Assembly: GCA_020746105.1 (NCBI GenBank)
Contig: CM036642.1
Span: forward strand, 1,209,501-1,273,500
DNA: 64,000 nt
Direction: 5' to 3'
DNA from: Trogon surrucura
Lineage: Eukaryota; Chordata; Aves; Trogoniformes; Trogonidae
Positions 13,601 through 25,600 of the stretch are shown here, piece after piece. The position numbers and the translations under genes are program-made. Within the stretch, counting starts at the first letter, position 1. Each line of letters opens with the position of its first letter. Under the pieces are notes generated by a model that was given only the letters and a program-made list of their open reading frames with translations, had not been told where the DNA came from and searched no databases.

Positions 13601-16600
13601 ATGGTGTGATTTTCTTTTTTTGTCTTGGAATGGACAGGTCTTCTCTGCTGCCTCCCTAAACTACAGGTGGGAAGGCGAAAGGGATTGAGAAGAGTTATAG
13701 AAAATTCATCGTAACAAGCTGAGAGGGAAGTAAGTTGTGATGAAACGTAACGTCCAGTTAATTCCTGTAGATTTTATGAAATGAGGGGAAAAGGCAGATG
13801 AAAGATTTAAATTACAAATCGCGCTCGAGTCACACAAAGGCACTGGGTTAGAAAAACGCGTGGATTTAACAAACCAGTTAATAATTCATTGCCGCTGACA
13901 TGTAACGTTTATTTCCCTGCCAAAAAAATATTTAATACTTATTTGAAGACACCAAGAGGTTGAGAACTCATCTCCAGTAGTTCCATCCACCTCCTGTGCT
14001 CCCACGTTGAACCACGATGCCTCTTACTAGTATTAGCCTCAATTGATCTTTTGGCCACCGATTTTCGTTACGCATTTCTCTGCCTTTGCTACATATAAGA
14101 GCCCCGAAATACAATTCCCAGCAGAGGAAGAACTCAAGAATGGATTGTTTCTCACCGTCATGGCCAGAGTTGAGAAGATGCTCTCCCAGGTCGCAGCCGA
14201 ACACCCTTTCCTTCAGGATCCCGCGCTGTTTCAGTTTCTGTTTCGTTGGGCGCGACTTCATGAATGTACGAAGGAAGGTGATGAGCTTGCCGTGTTTTTT
14301 CGACACTGCGCAACAAAATGAAGAAAAAAAAAACACCAAACAAAAAACATTTTAGTTCTGGCTCAGCTGGGCAAGGCCAAGCATAACATGTAAGAACTGT
14401 AGCAACATTAGCAGAGGTCTGAATGGGAAGCAGAACAATGCCCTCCAATGTCAACTTTTCTTCCTCCAAAAAAAAAGCGAGAGGGCTCGGGGCCTCCCCA
14501 ACAAAAGGGCCATTGTACACACGATTTAAAAGCAGTTTAACTTCAACAGAAGAGCTCTATTGAACAGGACAAATCAGTAGGTATAGAAGGCTGAGCTTTG
14601 TGAGGAAGCTGTAAAGGCTCCTGCAGCCCCCAGGCGATCCCAGCCACCGCCCTTCCCTGCTCCTGCCTCGAATCCCAGCAAGGAAAGACAATCACGTACC
14701 TCACCTGCTTTTTGCATAAAATTTCTTTTAGCACCATGCTCATTGCAGCAGCCAAATGCAGCTGACCACCTGAAATCCAACAAAACCCGTGCCTGCCTTC
14801 TCAACAAGCAAATCACTTAACAAAAGGCAGAAGCATCGAGCAACAGGGGCTTTAATTACAGGAATGTTTTCACTTTGATGGTTTGTTGGGCTTTTTTCAA
14901 TTACATGCAATAAATGAACAGACTGTGCCGACGTGCCAAACAAAGTTAGGAGAGATTTTGGTTGTATCCATCATGGCAGTAAAGCAGCAGCTAATTTATC
15001 ATCCCCTATCAGCCCCGCTCAGGAATAAATGGAGAGAGCCTGACCGCGACTCGTGTGGAATTTCAAAGCGTTAACAGCCTCGGGCTCCTGCGATGATGCT
15101 ATTGGAGGTGATAAACCTGAGACAGATGCTTTTACAACACTCAAATAAACAGACAAATAAAGCAATTACTAATACATATGTATTCATTTGAATCGTTTCA
15201 TAGACTCTGTCATAGTCTCGCTTGACTTAACGAAAAATGAGTCCATCAGGTAAGAGAAGCGGAATGGAGAAAAAAGCACCCAATTCCAGTGCTGCAGAAA
15301 CCTTCCTCATGCTGGTGACAAGGCCACCAAGCCATTTTTGGTGTCACCTCGGACGTTAAAACCAGAAAAAAGCGCAACGGATCCACTTCACGACCCAAAG
15401 ACGTGCTCTGCCTGGTACGGATGCTTGTTTGCATCACTAACCAGACAGGAGACCTGCTTTTTTTAAAAGATTTAAAAGACAATAAATCTGCTTTACCTTC
15501 AAGCCACAGGTTAAAAGAACTGCCTTGTTTTCTGCATCATTAAGTGAACTCCTACAGCCCAGGCCACCGCTGGGGCAGGTTCAGTAACCCCAGAAATTCC
15601 CTGAGCCACTGGAAATATTTGCACGGTTCTGCGGTTAAACACAGGAGGAAAGATTCTCAGGCTAAACTTTTAGAGTTTTATAATTACGCAAGAATGATTC
15701 GCCGATAGGAGTCGGGAAGAAAAAGAGAACGGAAAAAAAAAAGAATAAAAATCCAGGCAGTCATGTCTGTGCTGACAGGTTATAAAAGAGCACAAAAAAG
15801 CAGGCACGATAAGGATAAGCTATCCTTCTAAGCTGTAGGGGTTCGGGAGGCTGTCAGGTATGCTGTACTGCTGCCAAGAAAAGCTGAAATGCTTTCTTAT
15901 CCTACCTCCCCGTCCTCTGGCATGGTCTGGCCCTCAAACCAGCAACGCGTCCTGCAAGAGATGTCATTTCTGCTGCCTTTCAGTTGGGAGGGATTAGCCC
16001 CTTCCCACCTTTGTCGTCTCCCCCATAAAGAGTGGATATGATAAATCTGAACCAGTCACAGCCTGTGTCTCCACATGAACCGTTCAGGTCCCAGAAGTCA
16101 TTTCAGACGATCAAGCAGATGATTTTTAAAGGTTGCTACAGCCAGAGATGCTGAGTTGCCGACTAAAAATCCTCACATTTATCCCCATTACTTTCCACCT
16201 CAGATTTAACCCCTATAAACCAAACAGTTTACCAAGAAACGGAGCCTTTCCTAGAAGGAGCAGGGGTTGATTTTCCTCGGAAAGGCAGGTTTGGCTCAAT
16301 ATCCTGGCCTGAACAAGTGAAAACCAATCCTCCACCCAGCACAGCGAGACTGGCTGAGGTAAAAAACCCAACCCAAACCAGCCAAAAAAAAAAAACCCAC
16401 CTGAGGCTGGACTGCTTTTTGCTGGCACGAATGCGTCAATTAGGAGTGAGAAAAACTATCCCACCCTTAGCTGACATAACTCTGCCGGCCAAAGCCTTTA
16501 TACGGTGGGAAGAAAAAAGGAATATTCGTGCCAGGTCGTTTCTTGTGGTTTTGGGAAGGTGCCATAAGCCTGCAAGGAACATTGATCGATCAAACGGTGC

Positions 16601-19600
16601 CGCTGCTGCGATACCACCAAGCTTTTGTCATTTAAGCGAGGCCCAAAATTCCCCTGACGTCGATAGAAAAACTATTAAATAACAATTACTTCGGTAAAAG
16701 CAGGGCTTGTTCACCTCAACGCCGCAGACTGAAAAGGCACTTCAGGATGTGCTTTATGAAGCTTGTTTGTTGGAGGAAGTTTCACTGCTCCAGTTCAGCC
16801 CAATAATTATTTTTTTTTCCTGGGTTACTTTGGGAACCCAGGGAAAGCTCGCGGGGATCTCTCGGGATACAGTGGGAACTCCCGTCACAGAATCACAGAA
16901 TGTTAGGGATTGGAAGGGACCTCGAAAGATCATCAAGTCGTTCCTCCACCTTTCTTACAGGTCTCACCAGGAGCTAAAGCCACGGCAGCGACCCAGATTC
17001 CAAAATAATCTGCTGAACTTGATGCTCTTACAGCCGAGGAGGTCGCGGCAGCCCGAGCGAGGGGGCGGCGGAGTGAACCTGAGCTCCCGGTCAAAGCCAA
17101 CCTGCGGCCAAACCCTACCCTGGGCCCTGGGGAAGGAGATGAATTCGCTGAGGCAGCTTCTGGTGCCTCCTGTGCCTGCAGAGATTTCAGAGGGACGCGT
17201 GTTCTTTCAGCAGGAAGAACCTCAGGCTCTGAGAATAATACGATACAGCCCTGGAGAGCATCTCCCGCCTCACACACCCTCACCGGGGGCGACGAACGAC
17301 AGAAAAGAGGAGATTTCAAACCTTGGTGGCCAAGCAACGTCTTTTAAACATGGCAGCTTCCCTCAGGGTTAGTCAACTTGGCTCCGAGAGAAAACCGCGG
17401 AGGGCGTATGGTGACCCACATTTGCCAGCGCGTTCGTTTCTTTTATTATTAGCAGTGGTTTTACACAGTAGGGGACCCAGCTGTGCCCTGCTGCGAGGAC
17501 AGCGTGGTGCTAGGGTCAACAGCAAGACCACGGGTGGCTGCGTAGTTTAAAATATATATAAACAAGCTGTGAGGCTCAGTCATGAAATCAGAAGACGGGA
17601 AAAGGTGTGGGAACGGCGTAAAACAAAAGGGCAGCTAGGTATTAGGAAACAAAGGTGAAATCCATCGTCTCTGATGAGAGGTTTAGAGCAAGTCAAGCTA
17701 AAATTTTTTCCAGGCTATGAGCCCCTCAAGACCCATTCTCCTCCGAAACTAAACTGCTGCAGGGAGAGAAAGGGCAGCAGCAGACTCCTTTGAAGAAAGA
17801 GTAGTGCCAGGGTCCAGGAGATGAGAAAACTGGTTTCGCCACGTATTTCCTAAGCTCCCGATTCTGAAAAACGCTCAGGAATACTCTGTGTGAGTTTTCC
17901 CCACACTCCATCAGCTATCTCAGCCCCTCCTTCAAACCTCAGTAAATATTTTTAATATCCATCCCTTCCCACCTCGAAAGACACGCTCCTGGGGACCCAC
18001 ATCTTCCCGACGAGAAATTACACAAAGCCAAGAAGAACTGAGTCACATCTCCCAGTTCTCCGTCATGTTCCTTAGCAACAAGACGTTTTCCTCCTTTCCT
18101 CCTGCCACAGCAGATTCTATTTTGGAAGCTGATTTATACAGCCCTAAAAACCCAACCAGAATCTGGAACCATGCACCACCAAGCACCGTCCTTTAGTCCT
18201 TGAATCAGATGCTGGTTTTGAAGAAGAATCAACCAACACCACAGCAATAACCACACTAATCTCTACACCCGGCTCCCTCGTTGCCAATAAAAGATTTTCA
18301 GGAAGAGGTTTGAAAATTCCGTAGATGCCAGAGTTTAAAAATAACGTCCCATCTCCGATAACTGTCCTAAACGTGCACTTACTGATTTGCTTTAGAAAGA
18401 AAAAGAAAATAAAACCGCCGTGTGGCTTTTTGATGCCGCAGCGTTTATCTTGCGCCAGGCTGGTATCACTTCAAGCTGGTTTCTGTGTTATAAGAAGTCA
18501 CAAAATATGTTAAAGGTGATTAATTTCAGTGCCGTTAGATAAAATCCATTAAATTTAACTAGGGTGACAAGAACCAGCCCAGAATAGGCATGTATTTCCA
18601 GCTCCACACACACGGTGAGTAAAGCAGGTCATTAGGACTGATAAGTGATGTTGTTATTCTTATTTATTCTTAAAGTCTAGTAATGAGGAAGCTGCCCTTA
18701 TTCTTGTATCTGCCCGGGCTTCTGGAGCCAACCTTTGGGCTGTGTCTGCAAGCAACAACCTCAGCAAAACCAAAACTCACCCTTGTCTTTGCCAGCTCAA
18801 GTTGGAGCCCTGCCCGATTTTGGTTTGCAGAGGAACATCTGGCAGCAGAGACCGACCAGCCTGGCAACTCACCCGGTGCTTTTTTCGTGCCCAGATTATA
18901 CAACAACCTCCATCAGCTTCTGCTGCGTTGGGGTCTCATTAGTCCCCTTCCAGAGAGAGAAGACCGCCCCACGGAAAAGCTGGCAGCGTGTCTCACCGGC
19001 AGCATGGACTGCTTTCAAAATTATTTATTTAACTATAATCACACATGTGTAACGACAGGCACCAGGATTACCTACGGTTTGAGCTGTCCGGAGGAGGTTT
19101 CTTTACGTCAGTGAGAAAATACGTATGAGAACCAGGGACTATTTACAGTGGCAAAAACTCTTCCCATGCTCTTCACTGCCAGATTTGTGGAGTATTTGCA
19201 ATGGGACCAGAATGACAACCACAGGTTAGATGCAGAAGTACACACAGGCAAGCCTGACACCAAGAAATCTGTGCTATTTTCCAGGTTGAGATATTTTCAC
19301 GGACTCTAAGGCCATCAGGGAGCACTAAGACAACACGACCCGACTTCCTGAACCAGCAGAGGACAGAATATTTCTGATTTAATTCCCTGAAGCAGAGCAC
19401 ACCTGCCCTGGGGAAAGCAGTACGTGGTGAGGAGATAGGAGTGAGCTGAGAAAGGAGAGAGGTCTCAAAGGTAAGAGGACAAAGTCAATCTATTCATTCT
19501 ATTAACATTTCTGAATTTTTTGTTGTTTTTTTTTTTTGCAAAGAGCAGCGCTGACTAATAAAGTCTTAGTGACAATGCAGCACCGATGAGGTAACGCAAG

Positions 19601-22600
19601 CGCCTGGAGGGCTTTGCAGGTGGAGGTGAGGAAATAATAATAGACGGGGCTGCAGCTCGGAGGAAACACGTTATCAGAAGCCAAAGCTGGAAAACACAGG
19701 GGAGCTGAAAACAACCCGATAGAGATGAGGGCATTCAGCACACAAGGCAGTAGCGTCAGCAGCTCAGGTGACACAAAGAGGTCACGAGGCCAGCAGCAGG
19801 AATGGGAGACAAGGGGAGCAAACTGGGAAACGTAGAGCTATGAGAAGAACAGCAAAAGAGACACTTGAAATAGCTTTTTCCCCCTCTTTCATTCTCATTC
19901 TCTTTCATTTCTCATTCATTTTGTTAATCCTTTAGGGGCTCTGGCAGAGGTTAACACAGGCCTTTCACTTATCTCGCCCACCCTGGAGGGTAACAACCCT
20001 CTCAAAAAAGAAGGTTCTGACTCAGGTAACTACCACGAGCAGAACTAAACGTCAGATGTGCTCGTCAGGGAGACAGTGTCAGCTTTCCCTTTGGGATACC
20101 ACAATCGTTTATTCAACCCTGCATGCCCAAGCACACGCTACACCCACGTACACAACAGCTCTTGATTTCAAAATGTACTGAAGAAGCTGTTGTGTAACAC
20201 TAAATTTGCACTAAGGAGAACGTGATACTGTAACTTGAATGTATCTCTAATACTCGCACAATTCATGCAGTCTGAGAAGAAACCCTACTCGAGAACAACC
20301 CCAAAGGTGCTGCCCAGCATCCCATGGTTAGCAGACTTCGGATTTTCAACCTCAAGCAGGGCGAGCTGCATTAAGGACCAACCGGGTAAGCATCAACAAC
20401 CAAGTAAGCATCAACCAGGTAATTGTATGTCAGATACTTGCAAATAAGGACGACAGGGGAGAAAAGATCAGGAGCCAAGATGCCACCTGACCCACCTGCT
20501 GACACCAGAGAAGGTTCAACCATACCTCAGCCACCTCTGCCAGAAGTTTCTCCAACTCGACAGCCTCCAGTGATGAAAATGCCGCGCATTCTCTGTCGTG
20601 TGCTGCATGCAGTACCCTTCCTTGATCCAACGGCTTCCAAAAGCTCTAAAAGAAGTTGCAGCATGGCTGCTCGAGCCTCGCCCACACTATTTCTGCTCCT
20701 GCTACGAATGGGAGCAGCGCTGCAGGGGATTTTCCAAAAACCTGACAGTAACCCAAGCCAACCCTGAATAACATCGAGTACTTTGGACACACGCACGCAG
20801 CCCAGAGCTCTCACTAGTCACTCAAACACAAATAACGCTGCAGCCCAGTCCTGACATCAGCTAAACCAGGGCAACCGGAGCGACTGCATGGCAGCACGCT
20901 CCAGCTTGGGTGGTGGGAGGAGGCAAGCAACGAAAAAAGATCTGACACGACTCAACAAACACGAGTTGAACGATGGGGAGTTTGGCAGATGGAGCCCAAG
21001 TCCTGGCGCGAGAGGGCTTTTCTGCAAGGCCTTAGGAGGACGCTGGGAAGGAAGCTTTTTATTCTATCAGGAAGGGACACGAGCATTCCACCTGGAGTAA
21101 GGAGGAGACTCGGGTCAAAGCACAGCACCTCCCTTTTCTTAAATCCCCACGGCAGGGCCGTTACTTCAACCCTCGGCGCACAGACTCTCCCGAGGTATGT
21201 GGTACTCCCAGTAGGACCAGTAACAACGCTGCCGCTCTCCCAATCCCTTCACAAAAGATGCCTATCTCCATTTTCCCTAGCCAGAGGCTAGCTGTTCCCA
21301 GCCCAGCTACTTTCCAATCACAGGGACCCACTCTTCCAAGCACTGATTTCTCTTTGAAATCCTGACTTTCTAAATTCTCTACACTTCAGCTATCAACACC
21401 CGCATTAAGCCCTGAGATGATTCTGCCTTTGGAAGCAAAACTTCCGCTCACCTGGAGCAGAAAAGATGCTGAAGACAACGGACTTGACCCTCGTTCACCC
21501 TACGGTCACTTTATACAGCACTGCCAGGACACAATAGCTTTGAAGAGAACGAAAACGGCATCTTCCCACACATCCTATCCTCTTTACGCAGCTAAAGAAG
21601 TGTAAAAAAAGCTCTACTGAAAAAGAAAAAATTGGGCCCAAGACGTTTGGGGATTTGCAGCGAACCAAATCTGCTTTCCAAGACTTAAGAATGCAGATAT
21701 TGCATTGTTTTGCCTGCTTTATTCTTTCCCTTTATCTTACTAGTCCCGGAGCTTTGATTTCAAATGAGGCTCTTTTATCACGCCTGTGTGGTGCCCAGAA
21801 CAAAGGAGGTCAGGGAAGAGTGAAAAGGGGAGGCCTCCTGTCTTCCCTGTCATAAATAATAAGATCCTGCGGGGCATTTTAGTCCTTAAAACGCACTATA
21901 GCTTCTAGGAGGTTTTCTGAACAAATACGAAGAGACGAGCCACGGCTCCTTGCAAAGTGTCTGCTGCGATCACGGTAACTACTCTCCCTGGGAATTTGAT
22001 TTTTCCGAGCGTGCATTCCCTGCCCCGGAGCTCCAGCAAACAAAAGCACGGACATTTTTCAATAGGAAGCCTCCTTTCTCCCCGCTGCCCGCATCAATAA
22101 TATTAACTCTTAGGAATGCATCTGTGGAGGGAGGGGGAAAAGATAAAGCGATACGCCAAAAAAAAAAAACAAAAACAACCAACCCTATTGAAATTCAAAT
22201 CCTAGACATTCCCATCCGTCAGCTGCCTCTTGGGGAGCTACGGATAAATTTCGGCGGCTCCTCTACAACCCCGAGGACCGGAGGGGGCCCGCGAGATAAA
22301 ATTCCCCTTGGGACTTGGGTGGGAATCCTCACGCCGGAGCTGAAAAAGGCTGAATTTAACAGCTACGCCAAGTCCGATAAAACACTTCGCAACTACGGAA
22401 AGGCGCAAGGGAAACCTGGTCAGTAAAACAGAAGTAAAAGGAGGAGCGAGGCGGAGGGCATTAATCAGCCTTCGCTTGGCAAGAGAAGCCAACCGGGCAC
22501 AGATCCCCGCGGATCTTCTCTCGCCAGGGAGTGCTGGTAGAAATTAATGAGTAACAGGTATCTTTGTCACCGAAGAGAGCGACGCCGCGCCATTAATTCT

Positions 22601-25600
22601 CCCAACCCCCGCCGCCGACTTAATTAAACGCCCGCCGAGTTACCGAAGCAACAAGTAGGGACCTAAAAATAATCCGCCGGCCCTTGAAAGACGCGATTTC
22701 CCTCTTACCTTCCCGCCGAACCTCCCTCCGCTCCCCGACCAAGCTCCCGGGGGTCCCGGCCGCTCGGCTCCTCCCGCCGGCTCGTCCCCTCCCGGGGCGG
22801 GCGCAGCCAAAGGCCCGGCCCCCCCTTCCCTTGCACCCAGGGCCGGTGCCCCCGCCTCTGCGGCTCCACCAGGCCCCTCCCCGGCCCCGCTCCGCCTCCC
22901 GCAGGTGCCTCCTTCCATGCTGAGGCCCTTCATGGAGGACGGGGGAAAAAATCGTGTGTCCCCCCCTCCAAGCTCCGCCACCGGCGTGAGGCGGCTGCGG
23001 CTGCACCATCAGCCCCTTCCCGTCCTCCCTGAGGGGCAAAGCTCCCTCATGAGGGGGTTTTATCCACGCCTGAGAGATTTATCTGCGGTTTTCCCGTTCC
23101 TAAGACGTGGCCCTCCCAAAAAACAATCCTGAGGCGCCGCAGCGAAGGGCCGCGGATCGATTTTGCGCGAGGTTATGACGGCGCCATCGCCTCGGTTTTG
23201 GGCCCCTCGCTACAACAAGGACATGGAGGTGCTGAAGAGGGTCCAGAAAATGCCAACAAACTGGTCTGGAGAACGAGAAGCGGCCGAGAGAACTGCGGTT
23301 GTTCATTCTGGAGGAGGATACAACTCCCTGAAAGAAAAGAGGTTGTAGCGAGGTGGGTGTTGGTCCCTTCACCCAAGGAACCAAGAAACAGCATCAAGTT
23401 GGCCCCAGGGGTTGGATATTAGGAAAAATTTCTTTACTGGAAAAGCAGTGAGGCATTGGGACAGTCACATCGAGCCCTGTCTGGGGACAACCAAGACATT
23501 TTGCACGCAAGGCGTCCCTTCTGTCCATCAAATGATGGTGCTGAAGAAACGTTCCCCCGCTCCCAAGCGGCTGCGGTTTGTGGTCGCATCGATCAGCTCA
23601 CTGAAAACGAACCCTATTAGAAATTCTCCTAGTTCTGCTAGTTAAAAACAAAGCAAAAAAAAAACCAACCCAGCAACCAACCACAGTGACCTAGTTTACA
23701 GCCTGACTCCAAAAAAACCCACCTGTGCTAGCACGCCGTGCCGCAGAGCAGAAGAGAATTTGGTTTTACGACCAGCTCAGCCGCACCACGGCCAGCGGGG
23801 GTAAAAACCAAGGGGGTCACGGGGCTTGGGAAAACTTCACTCGAGCTTTCGAGCCTTTTTCTAGGTGTTATCTGTGTTTTATGCCGGAATAAATACCGCT
23901 GCCATTCCGTTTAAGCACGCTGACCCCCAACGCCTGGGTTCGTGCGAGGCTGCAGAGCAGCTCATCGATCTCCGTAATTGCTGTCGCGCACTTTAAAATG
24001 TGGCCTCGCCAGATAAGTTGGACAACCTCAGGGTCAGAAGGATTAAAGAGGAATCTGCTTCTATTTATGCAGACATCTTGACGATCGGGAGGGGAAAATT
24101 CGCTTCTTTCGGCGTTCGCAGTTTCTCCTCGAGCAAATGTGTTATTCTCAAAATTGTCGGCTGACTCATATCTCCAAATAATGCTGCTTCTCCAGCTCCT
24201 TATTATACGTGTTATTTATTACTGGAATTGTTTTGCCTGGACAACAATCATACTATCACATTGCTTTTTTCCCTTAGGAGCCAAGCATGACTCCTAAATC
24301 CAGTTCTCTATGTGCAATTCTGAACACAAAATCTCCTTGCTGATACCAACCCACCACTCCAGGAGCGTTCTTCCTATCAAACCCAGTGACAAAAGTTGGT
24401 AAAATCCCAACACAAACGAGGAACAAATAGAAGAAAGAGAAAAACCGACAGGCAAAACACAGAGATGATTCGAAATGGCGGAACAGCACCCAGGACTGCA
24501 GAGCATCAGCCACCCAAAACTGTCAGGATGTGTTAAATGGTCCCTACATCAGGGTTGGGTTTTTTTTTTTTGCTTTTTAATGTAGGCCAGGCTTGGGCAG
24601 GCAGAATCCCACCAGGTTGATTAACCACGTCGTGACAAACTGTCCCAGTTGGCCCCGTTTGCTGGTGCACAGTTTCAGACTACGGAACGGCACCGGGATG
24701 CCCTCTTGCTTCTTCTCGGTATTTGATGGAGAAGAATCAAACAATAATCACATGTGGGTCTCATTTTCTGTTCCCAGTTTTGTTTGCCAGACAATTTTAA
24801 GGAAATAAAGCAGGGGAAAGAGATGCATTCTCTGCTGTTTACGTGCTCATCAGTGGAGCAGAAGAGGCAGATAATGAGTGTTTAGCTTTTAAACACGGCC
24901 ACCAAGCCCAAGCATCTGAAATCACAGACAAGAAGGCTCCATCCACACACTTGTCACAAACCCAGTCCTTAAAGCATTCTGAAGTTTAGCCTGTCCTCCA
25001 AAAGTTAATTCAGACAGAAGTACTGGGGAGGCAGAGCAGCCTAAGAGATGTTATTAATAGCTTCTTCCACTTTCTGGTTTTGCAGATTTAACCACTGCAG
25101 GAAGCTTCAAGCCATTATTAGGAGTTAGGCAGCCAGGATTTTTCTTACTCAGCTAGATGTATCCTGCAACCAAACGCTCGCAAAACACAGAAAAGAAACC
25201 CCCAAATAAACAAACCCACTCCTTTTTAGGAAGGGTTTAGGGGAGAGACTAAGATTATAGATGAAAGCTGAATGGGAGATTAACCCCCAACCCTAACAGA
25301 GCAGATCATCACGCACTAGATTGTCATGGGACAACCTCAAAATGATTTGATTTGATTCACAGAGAACCAGGCTTGGCACAAAGGTGCCTCGTGTCATCGA
25401 GGGCCTGGACAATCAGGTGGTGACTTGCTCTGTTGGTGGACACAGCCACTGTCTGCCACGGCTGTCCAGGTTTGCAAGAAAAAATACTCCAAATACTCAA
25501 TTTACAAAGGTTAAAGCATAGGAATGATGCAATACCGAGTCAAACGGGTAACAGAGGACTTTCACTTGCCTTTTCTTTAGCAAAAGCAGGTTCCCATGAG

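Larger units (their letters stand above)
3985..14155. other. Intron 10.2 kb
   Basis: The intron between the linker exon and the arginine-finger exon. It contains an inverted poly-T/poly-A pair (4988-5033), a moderately CpG-rich patch at about 7100-7300, an 18-base C run (7780-7797) and a CR1 3' remnant (9469-9512). The rest looks like unique intron sequence. Open frames in it (for example 7203-7877) show no domain or splice context. Confidence 0.7.

Noticed and set aside
16707-17372. 221-codon open frame on the plus strand
   Set aside because: It runs straight through a CR1 3' remnant (16885-16938), which is not protein-coding; no domain.
22640-22981. 113-codon Gly/Ala/Pro-rich frame in the CpG island
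   Set aside because: It ends at the donor in phase 0, which does not match the phase of the next exon, so it cannot continue into ARHGAP32; GC-rich DNA is open by chance.
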